Translations under genes and position numbers: made by a program
From: Alphaproteobacteria bacterium MarineAlpha10_Bin2
GTDB lineage: Bacteria; Pseudomonadota; Alphaproteobacteria; UBA828
Direction: 5' to 3'
NCBI GenBank assembly: GCA_002937555.1
Contig: PTKB01000006.1
Coordinates: 1 to 29,193, forward strand
DNA length: 29,193 bases
Shown here: in pieces, positions 16,235 through 24,746 of the stretch
Numbering within the stretch: position 1 is the first letter of the stretch
How the letters are laid out: each line of letters opens with the position of its first letter
Notes under the pieces: generated by a model
Told to the model about the DNA's origin: nothing
The model's input: only the letters and a program-made list of their open reading frames with translations
Databases searched by the model: none

Positions 16235-16263
16235 TTGTTCGCACTTGCAAAATAGACTATAAT
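16235..16263 (+). promoter_or_regulatory. Sigma70-type promoter of gyrA
   Basis: TTGTTC (16235-16240) and a perfect TATAAT (16258-16263) are separated by exactly 17 bases. Transcription would start near 16270, about 60 bases before the gyrA start. It is the only good match in the ssb-gyrA gap. Confidence 0.7.
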
Positions 16264-16332
16264 TAAGGCCAACGATTCGGGCATGTATTGCCCGCACGTT
16301 TTCTTTTTGAATCAATGAATTAAGTTGGTCTG

Positions 16333-19098
16333 TTGAGCACCACCCCACCGCCCGTTCCGCCTTCGGACATACCGCCGGATTTGCCGCCGGAATTGCCCCC
16401 TGGTGAGCCGCCGCAGGTCGGCGAACCGGTCTCCATCGAAGACGAAATGAAGCGCTCCTATCTCGATTACGCCATGAGCGTAATCGTGTCGCGGGCGCTG
16501 CCCGATGTGCGCGACGGGTTGAAACCGGTGCACCGGCGCATCCTGCACGCCATGAACGAAGGCGGCTACACCTCCGACAAGCCCTACCGCAAATCCGCCC
16601 GTGTCGTCGGCGATGTCATGGGCAAATATCACCCGCATGGCGATTCGGCGATTTACGACGCCATGGTGCGCATGGCGCAGGTTTTCTCCATGCGCCTGCC
16701 GCTCTTGGACGGCCAGGGCAATTACGGCTCCATGGACGGCGACCCGCCCGCCGCCATGCGTTACACCGAAGTGCGCATGGCGCCCTCGGCCCATGCGCTG
16801 CTCGCCGATCTCGACAAGGAGACGGTCGATTTTCAGGCCAACTACGATGAATCGTCGTTCGAGCCGACCGTGTTGCCGGCCGAATATCCCAATCTTCTGG
16901 TTAATGGCGCGAGCGGCATCGCTGTCGGCATGGCGACCAACATTCCGCCGCACAATCTCGGCGAAGTGGTCGATGCCTGCCTTGCCTATGTCGACGATCC
17001 GGAAATCTCCATCGAAGGCCTGATGAAATTCGTCGAAGGGCCGGATTTCCCCACCGGCGGCCTCATCTTCGGCCGTGCCGGTATCCGCCAGGCCTATCAC
17101 ACTGGGCGCGGCTCGGTGGTCGTGCGCGCCCGCGCCGCCTTTGAAGAGCTGCGCAAGGACCGCGAGGCCATCGTGGTCACCGAGATTCCCTATCAGGTCA
17201 ACAAATCGCGCATGATGGAGCGCATCGCCGAGCTGGTTCACGAGAAGAAGATCGAGGGCATCAGCGATCTCAGAGACGAATCCGACCGCGATGGAGTGCG
17301 CGTGGTGATCGAGCTGAAGCGCGACGCCATCGGCGAAGTGGTGCTCAACCAGCTCTATCGCTATTCCTCCCTGCAGACCAGCTTCGGCGTCAACATGCTG
17401 GCGCTCAACGGCGGCAAGCCGGGCGTCATGAATTTGAAAGAGGTTATCGCCGCCTTCGTAGTGTTCCGCGAAGAGGTCATCACCCGGCGTACCGTCTATC
17501 TGCTCGGCAAATCACGTGACCGGGCGCATATTTTGGTCGGCCTGGCCATCGCCGTCGCCAACATAGATCCGATAATCGAGTTGATCCGAAAAGCCAAGGA
17601 TCCGGCCGCTGCGCGCGAGGCGCTGACGGCCCGGGCGTGGCCGACCAAGGATGCGCGACCGTTGATCGAATTGATCGCCGATCCGCGCCAATCGGTTGAC
17701 AACAGCGGCAATTGCCGCCTCTCGGACGAGCAGGCCAAGGCCATCCTGGAATTGCGCCTGCAACGGCTGACCGCCATGGAGCGTGACAAGCTCGGCGATG
17801 AATTGCATTCGATCGTCGACGATATCAAGCGCTATATCGGCATTTTGCACGATCCGGAAACGCTGAAAAACGTGCTGCGCGAAGGCTTGCGCGTGGCGCG
17901 CGAGAAATTCGCCGATCCGCGCCGTACCGAGCTCGTCGAGCACGAATTCGAGCATGACGTCGAGGACTTAATCCAGCGCGAAGAGATGGTCGTCACCTTA
18001 AGTCATGCGGGCTATATCAAGCGCGTGCCGCTTTCCACTTACCGCGCCCAGCGCCGTGGCGGCAAGGGCCGCGCCGGAATGCGCGTGCGCGACGAGGATT
18101 TCGTCAACCGGGTGTTTGTTCTGAACACGCACACCCCGGTGCTGTTCTTCTCGAGCGCCGGCAAGGTTTATAAGCTCAAGGTCTACCGCCTGCCGCTGGC
18201 CGAGCCTCAGGCGCGCGGCAAGGCGCTCATCAATCTGCTGCCGCTGGCCGAAGGCGAGACCATTTCCACGCTTCTGCCGATGCCCGAGGACGAAGAAAGC
18301 TGGGCCGACAGCCAGCTTATGTTCGCCACCGTTTCCGGCACCGTACGGCGCAACAGCGCCGCCGATTTCCGCAGTGTCATGGCCAACGGCAAGATCGCCA
18401 TGAAGCTCGATGAAGGCGATAGAATCGTTGGCGTGCAGTTTTGCGGTGAGGATGACGACGTGCTGCTCGCCGCCGCCGGCGGCAAATGCATCCGCTTTCA
18501 GGTGCCCGAGGTGCGCCTCTTCAAGGGACGCAGCTCGCAAGGCGTGCGCGGCATGAGCCTGGATAAAAAGGACCGGCTCATTTCGATGACCATTCTGCAC
18601 CATACCGGCGTCACGCCGGAAGAGCGCGACGGCTATTTTGGCCGCAAGCGCGACGACGAAATACCCGAATTGCCGCCGGCGCGGCGCGCCGCGCTGGAGG
18701 CGGATGAGCAGTTTCTCTTGACCGTCCGCGACGACGGTCACGGCAAGCGCACCTCGGCGCACGACTATCGCGTGACCCGGCGCGGCGGCAGGGGCGTGAT
18801 CAATATCGACGTCGGCAAAAAGGGCAAGGTCGTGGCCGCCTTCCCGGTCGCCGAGGAGGACGAGATCATGCTGGTAACCGATGGCGGTCAGTTGATCCGC
18901 TGCGCCGTACACGATATCAGCAAGGTCGGGCGCGCCGCGCGCGGCGTCCGCATCTTCCGTCTGGCCAAGGACGGGCGCGTGGTTTCAGTCGCCCATCTCG
19001 GAGAGAGCGCCAATGGCGACGACGAAGCGAGCGGCGAAGCGGATGAGGAAGCACCAAGCGAGGCGGACGGAGAAGGCGAGGAAGATACCCAAGAATGA
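16333..19098 (+). CDS. gyrA: DNA gyrase subunit A
   Basis: GyrA is the DNA-breaking and -rejoining subunit of gyrase, which adds negative supercoils. The 921-residue product has the N-terminal SIEDEMKRSYLDYAMSVIVS motif, the winged-helix region with the catalytic tyrosine in MRYTEVRM (Tyr144) and the quinolone-determining HPHGDSAIYD with Ser105 and Asp109, the usual sensitive-type residues. The C-terminal beta-pinwheel carries the GyrA box QRRGGKG (near 574). The start is taken as TTG 16333, because a stop lies three codons upstream of it and the next ATG falls inside the conserved motif. Oddities are a Pro-rich leader of about 30 residues and a ~35-residue Asp/Glu-rich tail. Its stop overlaps the coaD start. 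Confidence 0.98.
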   Translation: MSTTPPPVPPSDIPPDLPPELPPGEPPQVGEPVSIEDEMKRSYLDYAMSVIVSRALPDVRDGLKPVHRRILHAMNEGGYTSDKPYRKSARVVGDVMGKYHPHGDSAIYDAMVRMAQVFSMRLPLLDGQGNYGSMDGDPPAAMRYTEVRMAPSAHALLADLDKETVDFQANYDESSFEPTVLPAEYPNLLVNGASGIAVGMATNIPPHNLGEVVDACLAYVDDPEISIEGLMKFVEGPDFPTGGLIFGRAGIRQAYHTGRGSVVVRARAAFEELRKDREAIVVTEIPYQVNKSRMMERIAELVHEKKIEGISDLRDESDRDGVRVVIELKRDAIGEVVLNQLYRYSSLQTSFGVNMLALNGGKPGVMNLKEVIAAFVVFREEVITRRTVYLLGKSRDRAHILVGLAIAVANIDPIIELIRKAKDPAAAREALTARAWPTKDARPLIELIADPRQSVDNSGNCRLSDEQAKAILELRLQRLTAMERDKLGDELHSIVDDIKRYIGILHDPETLKNVLREGLRVAREKFADPRRTELVEHEFEHDVEDLIQREEMVVTLSHAGYIKRVPLSTYRAQRRGGKGRAGMRVRDEDFVNRVFVLNTHTPVLFFSSAGKVYKLKVYRLPLAEPQARGKALINLLPLAEGETISTLLPMPEDEESWADSQLMFATVSGTVRRNSAADFRSVMANGKIAMKLDEGDRIVGVQFCGEDDDVLLAAAGGKCIRFQVPEVRLFKGRSSQGVRGMSLDKKDRLISMTILHHTGVTPEERDGYFGRKRDDEIPELPPARRAALEADEQFLLTVRDDGHGKRTSAHDYRVTRRGGRGVINIDVGKKGKVVAAFPVAEEDEIMLVTDGGQLIRCAVHDISKVGRAARGVRIFRLAKDGRVVSVAHLGESANGDDEASGEADEEAPSEADGEGEEDTQE

Positions 19099-19601
19099 GT
19101 GAACAGCGAATTGGCATCTATCCCGGCACCTTCGATCCCATCACATCGGGTCATTGCGATATCGTGCGCCGGGCGCTCAGGCTGGTCGACAAGCTTGTCG
19201 TCGGTGTCGCCTCCAACGCCGGCAAGGGCCCGGCCTTCAGTCTTGACGAGCGGATCGAGATGACCCGCGGCGATCTCAAAGCCTTCGATCCGGAGGGCAG
19301 CCGCATCGAGGTGCGCGCCTTCGACCAGTTGCTCATGCATTTCGCCGAGGATATGAACGCTGCCATCATCGTGCGCGGTTTGCGCGCCGTATCCGATTTC
19401 GATTTCGAGTTTCAGATGACCGGCATGAACGCGCGCCTCAACCCCAATGTCGAAACCGTCTTTCTGATGGCGTCGGAAAGCCACCAGTTTATTTCCTCGC
19501 GCTTCGTCAAGGAGATCGCGGAGCTGGGCGGGGATATCACCAGTTTCGTCTCGCCCAATGTCGCCGGCCGCCTGGCGGTGCGCTACAAAGACGGAAGCTG
19601 A
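19095..19601 (+). CDS. coaD: Phosphopantetheine adenylyltransferase
   Basis: CoaD transfers AMP from ATP to 4'-phosphopantetheine, giving dephospho-CoA, the penultimate step of coenzyme A synthesis. The 168-residue product has the nucleotidyltransferase motif YPGTFDPITSGH (Thr12, His20), VRGLRAVSDFDFEFQM in the middle and SHQFISSRFVKEIA for ATP binding. Length is standard. The ATG overlaps the gyrA stop (ATGA), indicating translational coupling. Next to queA and tgt, this is the common alphaproteobacterial order, though the peptidyl-prolyl isomerase genes often found here are absent. Confidence 0.98.
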   Translation: MSEQRIGIYPGTFDPITSGHCDIVRRALRLVDKLVVGVASNAGKGPAFSLDERIEMTRGDLKAFDPEGSRIEVRAFDQLLMHFAEDMNAAIIVRGLRAVSDFDFEFQMTGMNARLNPNVETVFLMASESHQFISSRFVKEIAELGGDITSFVSPNVAGRLAVRYKDGS

Positions 19602-19652
19602 GCCGCGCCGGGCGCACCGCCCGCGCCGGCCCAATGCCGGGTTACTTTCGAC

Positions 19653-20732
19653 ATGCGGGTCGATCTTTTCAATTTTCATCTGCCGCCGGAGCGGATCGCC
19701 GCGCGTCCCGCATCGCCGCGCGATTCCGCCCGCCTTCTCCATGTTTCCGAGAGCGGTTTTGGCGACCATATCGTCCGCGACTTGCCGGCACGGCTCTTGC
19801 CCGGCGACGTATTGGTGTTGAACGACACCCGCGTGCTGCCGGCGCGCCTCAGGGGCACGCGCGGCGCGGCGCGCATCGAGGTGACGCTTCACCGCATGGT
19901 GGCGGACGGCGTTTGGGACGCCTTCGCGCGCCCGGCCAAGCGCCTCAAGGCGGGCCAAGAGATCGTCTTCGCCGGTGATTTCTCAGCGCAAGTTGTAGCG
20001 CGCGAAGGGCCTGAGGTGCGCCTCGAATTCTCGCTGCAGGGCGCCGCATTGCGTGCCGCCCTGGAGCATCACGGCGCGATGCCTCTACCGCCCTATATCC
20101 CGCGCGAGAATGGCGCGGATGCGCGCGACAAGGCGGATTATCAGACCATCCATGCCGCCCATGACGGCGCGGTTGCTGCGCCGACCGCCGGCCTTCACAT
20201 GACTCCGGCGTTGTTCGACGCGCTGAAGCTGCGCGGTGTCGCCACCGAATTCATTACACTGCACGTCGGCGCTGGCACGTTCCTGCCGGTGCGCGCGGCG
20301 GATACGGCGGATCATGTCATGCATGGCGAGTGGGGAACGCTCGGCGCCGAGACCGCGGCGCGCATCAACGCCGCGCGCGACAAGGGCGGGCGCGTCGTCG
20401 CGCTCGGCAGCACCAGCCTCCGCATCCTCGAGCATGCGGCGGATGCCGAGGGCCGCCTCGCCCCCTTTTCAGGCGATATCGACCTCTTTATCGTGCCGGG
20501 TTACCGTTTCAAAATTACCGATCTGCTGATGAGCAATTTCCACTTACCATGCTCGACTCTATTCATGCTGGTCTCCGCCTTTGCCGGCATGGCGCGCATG
20601 CAGGGCGCCTATGCACATGCCATCTCCTCGGGCTATCGTTTCTATTCCTACGGCGATGCAAGCCTGTTGACACGCGCCGATACGGCTGCGGTCGCGGCCG
20701 AAGCCGCGGCGGCCCAGAGGGCAGGGGCATGA
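19653..20732 (+). CDS. queA: S-adenosylmethionine:tRNA ribosyltransferase-isomerase
   Basis: QueA moves the ribosyl part of S-adenosylmethionine onto preQ1-modified tRNA to give epoxyqueuosine, the step after Tgt. The 359-residue product begins DLFNFHLPPERIAARP and contains VLNDTRVLPARL, PPYI(P)RE and DKADYQTIHA. It also has the conserved AAPTAGLHMTPAL, HVGAGTFLPVR and LLMSNFHLPCSTLFMLV motifs. Length is typical. The start at 19653 is where homology begins; no strong ribosome site is seen. The gene is 51 bases after coaD, and its stop overlaps the tgt start (ATGA), so queA and tgt are coupled. Confidence 0.98.
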   Translation: MRVDLFNFHLPPERIAARPASPRDSARLLHVSESGFGDHIVRDLPARLLPGDVLVLNDTRVLPARLRGTRGAARIEVTLHRMVADGVWDAFARPAKRLKAGQEIVFAGDFSAQVVAREGPEVRLEFSLQGAALRAALEHHGAMPLPPYIPRENGADARDKADYQTIHAAHDGAVAAPTAGLHMTPALFDALKLRGVATEFITLHVGAGTFLPVRAADTADHVMHGEWGTLGAETAARINAARDKGGRVVALGSTSLRILEHAADAEGRLAPFSGDIDLFIVPGYRFKITDLLMSNFHLPCSTLFMLVSAFAGMARMQGAYAHAISSGYRFYSYGDASLLTRADTAAVAAEAAAAQRAGA

Positions 20733-21856
20733 GCGCCATCCCATTCGTGATCTCGGCGCGCGACGGCGCCGCGCGGGCGGGCCGGTTGGAACTCGCCCAT
20801 GGCGTGGTAAACACCCCGGCCTTCATGCCCGTCGGCACCGCCGCCACGGTGAAAGGCATGCTGCCCGAAGCGGTCGCCGCGTCGGGCGCGGATATCCTTT
20901 TGGGCAACGTCTATCATCTCATGCTCCGCCCCGGCGCCGAGCGTATTCAGGAACTTGGCGGATTGCACAAATTCATGAACTGGCCGGGCCCGATCCTCAC
21001 CGATTCCGGCGGGTTTCAAGTCATGTCGCTGTCCAAGATCCGCGAGCTCGACGAAGATGGCGTCGAATTCCGCGCCCATACCGACGGCGCGCGCCATCGC
21101 CTCACACCCGCTGGCGCAATCGACATCCAGCATAAATTGGGCAGCGACATCACCATGGTGCTCGACGAATGCACGCCCTATCCGGTGAACGAGGCGGAAG
21201 CGGCAAGCTCCATGCGCCGTTCCATGCGCTGGGCGGCGCTCTGCCGTGAGCACTTCGCGGAACGCCCGGGCCACGCCCTGTTCAGCATCGTGCAGGGCGG
21301 CGTGTTCGGGGACCTGCGCGCTGAATCCGCGGCATCCTTACGCGACATCGGTTTCGACGGTTACGCCATCGGCGGCCTCGCGGTTGGCGAAGGCCAGGAG
21401 CAGATGCTGGCGGTGCTCGACGATCTCGCGGGCGCGCTGCCGGACGACCGGCCGCGCTATCTGATGGGCGTCGGCACGCCTGAGGACATGGTGAAATCTG
21501 TGCTCCGCGGCGTCGATATGTTCGATTGCGTCCTTCCCACCCGGTCCGGGCGCACCGGGCGGTGCTACACCGCGCGCGCCACGCTCAACTTGCGCAACGC
21601 CCGCCACGCCGCCAATCCGCGCCCGCTGGATGAGTATTGCGCCTGCCACACATGCGCCCACTATTCCCGCGCCTATATTCACCATCTTTTCCGTTGCCAG
21701 GAAATGCTCGGCCCGATTCTCCTGACCCTGCACAACCTCTCCTTCTACCAAACCGTGATGGCCGATTTGCGCGGCGCCATTGCCGCCGGCAGCTTGGCCA
21801 ATTTTGCCGGTCAATTCCTCGCCCGCGCCGAGATGGGTGATATCGAGCCGCTATGA
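20729..21856 (+). CDS. tgt: tRNA-guanine transglycosylase
   Basis: Tgt exchanges guanine-34 for preQ1 in tRNAs with GUN anticodons, the first tRNA-based step of queuosine synthesis. The 375-residue product has the general acid/base Asp92 in TDSGGFQVMS, substrate-binding SIVQGG and YAIGGLAVGE, and the nucleophile Asp266 in MFDCVLPTRSGRTG. The zinc ligands are Cys304, Cys306, Cys309 and His335 (EYCACHTC and LHN). All catalytic residues are present and spaced as in the E. coli enzyme. The ATG at 20729 overlaps the queA stop. The frame is open further upstream inside queA, but the protein family starts here. Confidence 0.98.
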   Translation: MSAIPFVISARDGAARAGRLELAHGVVNTPAFMPVGTAATVKGMLPEAVAASGADILLGNVYHLMLRPGAERIQELGGLHKFMNWPGPILTDSGGFQVMSLSKIRELDEDGVEFRAHTDGARHRLTPAGAIDIQHKLGSDITMVLDECTPYPVNEAEAASSMRRSMRWAALCREHFAERPGHALFSIVQGGVFGDLRAESAASLRDIGFDGYAIGGLAVGEGQEQMLAVLDDLAGALPDDRPRYLMGVGTPEDMVKSVLRGVDMFDCVLPTRSGRTGRCYTARATLNLRNARHAANPRPLDEYCACHTCAHYSRAYIHHLFRCQEMLGPILLTLHNLSFYQTVMADLRGAIAAGSLANFAGQFLARAEMGDIEPL

Positions 21857-21890
21857 AACCCACGCCATCGCCCGCACGGCCAGCCCATTC

Positions 21891-21919
21891 TTGACCCCGA
21901 TAGAGCCAATCCATATGGT
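21891..21919 (+). promoter_or_regulatory. Promoter of the tRNA-Lys gene
   Basis: TTGACC (21891-21896) and TATGGT (21914-21919) are 17 bases apart, matching the sigma70 consensus at 5/6 and 4/6 positions. The expected transcription start is about 8 bases before the mature tRNA. Confidence 0.6.
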
Positions 21920-21934
21920 GGCCCACCTTCCCAG

Positions 21935-22010
21935 GGGCGCGTAGCTCAGTTGGCAGAGCATCTGACTTTTAATCAGAGGGTCACAGGTTCGATTCCTGTC
22001 GCGCCTACCA
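21935..22010 (+). tRNA. tRNA-Lys (anticodon UUU)
   Basis: A 76-base cloverleaf can be folded. The acceptor is GGGCGCG with CGCGCCT (one G-U pair at the end), and the D arm contains GCTC...GAGC. The anticodon stem is TCTGA/TCAGA with loop CTTTTAA (anticodon at 21968-21970). The T arm is ACAGG-TTCGATT-CCTGT. The 3' CCA is encoded. tRNA-Lys genes are frequent integration sites, and the DNA downstream changes character. Confidence 0.97.
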
Positions 22011-22432
22011 ATTAAATCAATAATTTAGACATGTATCTAATGCCTCTGTAAATTTTAATATTTACCTGGGGCGACATATGGGGCAACAAACTTCTGAAAA
22101 TCCTGTAGCCCTGATCGCAAGCAGATAGCGATGATGAGTCAGAAATTTTCACTAGCACCGACGGGCAGAGTCCCTTGGGCGCAATGCCAACTCGCATATC
22201 AAGTCGGCCCTTCACGAACAACCGGGTAAAGCCAAGAGCTGTCGGCCCTGATAGACCGACTGCATGTACGATTCATTCCACAAGCAGCCGCTGACAATTG
22301 CTATCCGATTGCGCTGACTTCTAAGATACTCTCTCGACTAAGGATCGCTTTCGACGCTTAAGACTCACCGTAAAGGGGGAGCAGGTCAGGGGCAAAGCGG
22401 AAGTCGAACGCGTTGTCGGGGGACATATCAAA
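22011..22432. other. 422-base gene-free stretch downstream of tRNA-Lys
   Basis: Directly after the tRNA the sequence becomes AT-rich (to about 22065). It holds an imperfect palindrome (TTAGACATGTATCTAA, 22025-22040) and the direct repeats listed separately. From about 22100 to 22430 there are only short frames in all six readings. None is convincing as a gene and I recognise no family. It may be the attachment-side remnant of an integrated element that has lost its integrase. The last bases before 22433 (GGGGGACATATCAAA) provide a plausible ribosome site for the monooxygenase. Confidence 0.5.
22067..22088 (+). repeat. Tandem TGGGGCRACA repeats (possible integrase arm sites)
   Basis: TGGGGCGACA (22067-22076) and TGGGGCAACA (22079-22088) differ at one base and have a 12-base period. 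They lie 57-78 bases after the tRNA-Lys 3' end. Short direct repeats at this distance from a tRNA gene resemble arm-type sites of tyrosine recombinases. This interpretation is inference. Confidence 0.45.
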
Positions 22433-23692
22433 ATGAAAGCGTTGATCGCGGGCGGCGGCATCGGCGGCATGACGATGGCGCTCAGATTGCATCATGCCGG
22501 CATCGATATGGAAGTGTTCGAATCCGTCGTCGAGATCAGGGAACTCGGCGTCGGCATCAACCTGTTGCCGCATGCCACGCGCGAGCTGACGGAGCTCGGG
22601 CTGCTTGAGGATTTGGCGGCGACGGCGATCGAGACGCGCGCGCTCAGCTACCACACCCAATACGGCCACCATATCATCACCGAGCCGCGCGGCTTGGCGG
22701 CCGGCTACAAATGGCCGCAATTTTCCATTAACCGCGGCAGCCTGTTGATGATTTTGGCCGAAGCGGCGAGAGATCGTATCGGTGCCGAACGCGTGCACGC
22801 GGGACATCATTTGGATGCCTTCAGCCAGGATGCGGATGGCGTGACGGCCCATTTTGTCCATCCGCAAAACGGCGAAGCCGTCGCGGAGTGTCGCGGCGAC
22901 CTGTTGATCGGCGCCGACGGCATACACTCCCGGGTGCGGGAAATTCTCCATCCCGGCGAGGGCCTGCCGAATTTTTCCGGCATCACCATGTTGCGCGGCG
23001 TAACCGAACAGGAGCCTTTCTTCGACGGCCGCACGATGATCGTTGCCGGCACCTGGAACGAGCGCATGGTGGTCTATCCGATCTCCGAGGCGGCGCGCAA
23101 GAAAGGCCGGTCCCTGATCAATTGGGTCGCTGAAATCCGCGACGAGAGCAAGGTTCTCCGCAAGCGCGACAATTGGAGCCGCATCGGAATCAAAGCGGAT
23201 TTCCTGCCGGCCTTCGCCGACTGGCATTTCGATTGCCTGGATATGCCACGCCTGATCGAGGACAACGACGTTGCATACGATTTTCCGATGGTCGACCGGG
23301 AACCTCTCGAACGCTGGAGCTTTGGCCGCGTGACGCTCCTGGGAGACGCCGCCCACCCGATGTATCCAAGCGGCTCGAACGGTGCCGCCCAGGCGATTCT
23401 CGACGCCAGCGTGCTAAGCGATATCCTCGTCAAGACGGACAGTATCGAGGACGCATTGATCGCCTATCAGAACGCACGCATGGCGCCGACGGCGAATGTC
23501 GTGCTTTCCAACCGAGACTTTTTGGCCGAGCGTGTCCTCCGGCTGGTCGACGAACGCTGCCCGGCGAATTGCAAAAACATCCACGACTTCGTCACCCGGG
23601 AAGAGATGGAACAATTCTCGCGTGACTATCAGCGTATCGCCGGCTTCGACAAGGATTCGCTCGATGCCAAACCCAGCCTGAAGAGCGTCTAA
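22433..23692 (+). CDS. PhzS-like FAD-dependent aromatic monooxygenase
   Basis: The 419-residue product is a group A flavoprotein monooxygenase, which uses NAD(P)H and O2 to hydroxylate an aromatic ring. It has the FAD motif GGGIGG (7-12), the DG motif GADGIHSRVR (160-169) and the GD motif LLGDAAHPMYPSGSNGAAQA (302-321). Several segments are close to the phenazine enzyme PhzS and its many flavin-dependent oxidoreductase relatives: ELGVGINLLPHA, EPRGLAAGYKWPQFSINRG, ITMLRGVTE, MIVAGTWNERMVVYPIS. The substrate cannot be told from sequence and no phenazine genes are nearby. A truncated dehydrogenase gene follows, suggesting the remains of an aromatic catabolic cluster. The first gene after tRNA-Lys, it may have been acquired. 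Confidence 0.85.
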   Translation: MKALIAGGGIGGMTMALRLHHAGIDMEVFESVVEIRELGVGINLLPHATRELTELGLLEDLAATAIETRALSYHTQYGHHIITEPRGLAAGYKWPQFSINRGSLLMILAEAARDRIGAERVHAGHHLDAFSQDADGVTAHFVHPQNGEAVAECRGDLLIGADGIHSRVREILHPGEGLPNFSGITMLRGVTEQEPFFDGRTMIVAGTWNERMVVYPISEAARKKGRSLINWVAEIRDESKVLRKRDNWSRIGIKADFLPAFADWHFDCLDMPRLIEDNDVAYDFPMVDREPLERWSFGRVTLLGDAAHPMYPSGSNGAAQAILDASVLSDILVKTDSIEDALIAYQNARMAPTANVVLSNRDFLAERVLRLVDERCPANCKNIHDFVTREEMEQFSRDYQRIAGFDKDSLDAKPSLKSV

Positions 23693-23795
23693 GACGCCCC
23701 GAACAAATAGGTCCCTAAGGCCAGAGAGTTTCCGAGGCAATACGCGCGCCATCGGCGAGACGCAATTGCAATAAACCGTTTCGTATCTCAAATCC

Positions 23796-24404
23796 GCCGG
23801 CGTTCAAGCATGCGGGAGTATCGTCGACGCACGGCAGCCCGACGCGCTTGGACAATGGGTTGAAGCCAGCGCGGACCAACTCGGCGGTGTGGACATTATC
23901 GTGCCCAATGTCGGCGCCTTGGCCGATTCTCAAGGCGCGGATGAGGACTCCTGGCGCGCCGGTTTCGAGATCGAAATTCTGGCCACCGTGCGCATGGTCG
24001 AAACGGCGCTGGCGTTTCTGGAAAAATCGGAGAGTGGCGCCATTGTCGCCATATCCAGCGCTGCGGCGCTCGAGAGCTTCGGTGGGGTGCGGCTGTACAA
24101 TTCGGTCAAGGCGGCGCTGATAAACTATGTTTCGAACTTGGCCAACAATTTGGCGCAAAAAGGCATCCGCGCCAACACGGTCTCCCCCGGTACGATTAAT
24201 TTCAAAATCGGCGTCTGGCACGACCGCGAACGGGAAAGCCCCGAAATCTTCAAAATGGCGATGGGTCGCAATCCCCTGGGCCGCATGGGTACGCCGGAAG
24301 AAGTGGCGAACGCTGTGGCCTTTCTCGCCAGCCCTGCGGCCGGCTTTATTACCAGCGCCAACTTGGTGGTGGATGGCGGCATCACCCAACGGTTGCAATG
24401 CTAA
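23796..24404 (+). pseudogene. 5'-truncated short-chain dehydrogenase/reductase
   Basis: The frame reads as an SDR from about 23800 to the stop at 24402-24404: DALGQWVEAS.DQLGGVDIIVPNVG, then the catalytic Ser (SGAIVAISSAAA), the YNSVK motif (Tyr and Lys four apart, Ser 13 before Tyr), RANTVSPGTI and the C-terminal FITSANLVVDGG. About 60-80 N-terminal residues, including the TGXXXGIG nucleotide-binding motif, are missing. An in-frame stop lies at 23772-23774 and no ATG precedes the homologous part. GTG 23889 could initiate a 171-residue product, but it would lack half of the Rossmann fold. I therefore call it a gene remnant; catalytic residues are intact in what is left. Confidence 0.75.
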
Positions 24405-24551
24405 GACAGGCGCGCCCCCACCAAGTTACGGCGTGCTCCGCATCGGGCCGTTGGCGTGGTTACTATCGTAAGCGGTTCATGCGATTGTGGCAAAACGTAG
24501 GGATGTGGATTGCCGAAGGCCAATATTTCACGGTGCAAAACGATTTGCGGT

Positions 24552-24570
24552 CGCGGAGCTTGCTCCCGCG
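24552..24570. repeat. REP-like hairpin
   Basis: CGCGGAGC and GCTCCCGCG pair around a 2-base TT loop with one bulged base. The shape resembles extragenic palindromes (REP elements). Only one copy is visible in the window. Confidence 0.4.
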
Positions 24571-24707
24571 CGAAGGCGCCGGCACCCCGAAGGCTCACTG
24601 TAACATGCATAATTATTCTAAACATTTGTCAATATGTTCGAGCCGATGATGCTGGCGGCTCGTTCATTTCGGCCATTAACGTTAAGAATAAATTAACCTA
24701 GTCATAT

Positions 24708-24713
24708 TATAAT
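24708..24713 (+). promoter_or_regulatory. Possible -10 element of the 53-residue ORF
   Basis: A perfect TATAAT lies 33 bases before the ATG at 24747, inside an AT-rich tract. The best -35 candidate (TTAAGA at 24683-24688) has a 19-base spacing, longer than ideal. Chance occurrence in AT-rich DNA is possible. Confidence 0.3.
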
Positions 24714-24746
24714 GGTCAATAATACTCATTAATTTCATTTACAATC

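Larger units (their letters stand above)
24405..24746. other. Gene-free spacer turning AT-rich on the right
   Basis: No convincing gene is seen on either strand. The left 200 bases are GC-rich and contain a REP-like stem (24552-24570). The right part (about 24600-24746) is strongly AT-rich with GTTAA/TTAAC arms (24681-24697) and a TATAAT hexamer. Confidence 0.6.

Noticed and set aside
17998..18912. Long - strand frame antisense to gyrA (and similar frames opposite secF, uvrA and the EamA gene)
   Set aside because: GC-rich coding DNA leaves long open antisense frames; these show no motifs and lie entirely within well-supported genes.
19602..19652. preQ1 riboswitch upstream of queA
   Set aside because: The gap is only 51 bases, GC-rich, and lacks the A-rich tail and pseudoknot pattern of preQ1 aptamers.
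20330..20728. Upstream extension of Tgt inside queA
   Set aside because: Arg-rich out-of-frame translation of queA; the Tgt family starts at 20729.
22012..22221. 69-residue frame on - next to the tRNA
   Set aside because: No ribosome site, no recognisable family, AT-rich start; likely chance.
23715..24398. 227-residue frame on the - strand
   Set aside because: Most of it is the antisense of the SDR remnant, whose motifs are clear on +. Only its last ~25 residues lie outside and may be a fragment.
24398..24649. 83-residue + frame after the SDR remnant
   Set aside because: Low-complexity translation without motifs or ribosome site.
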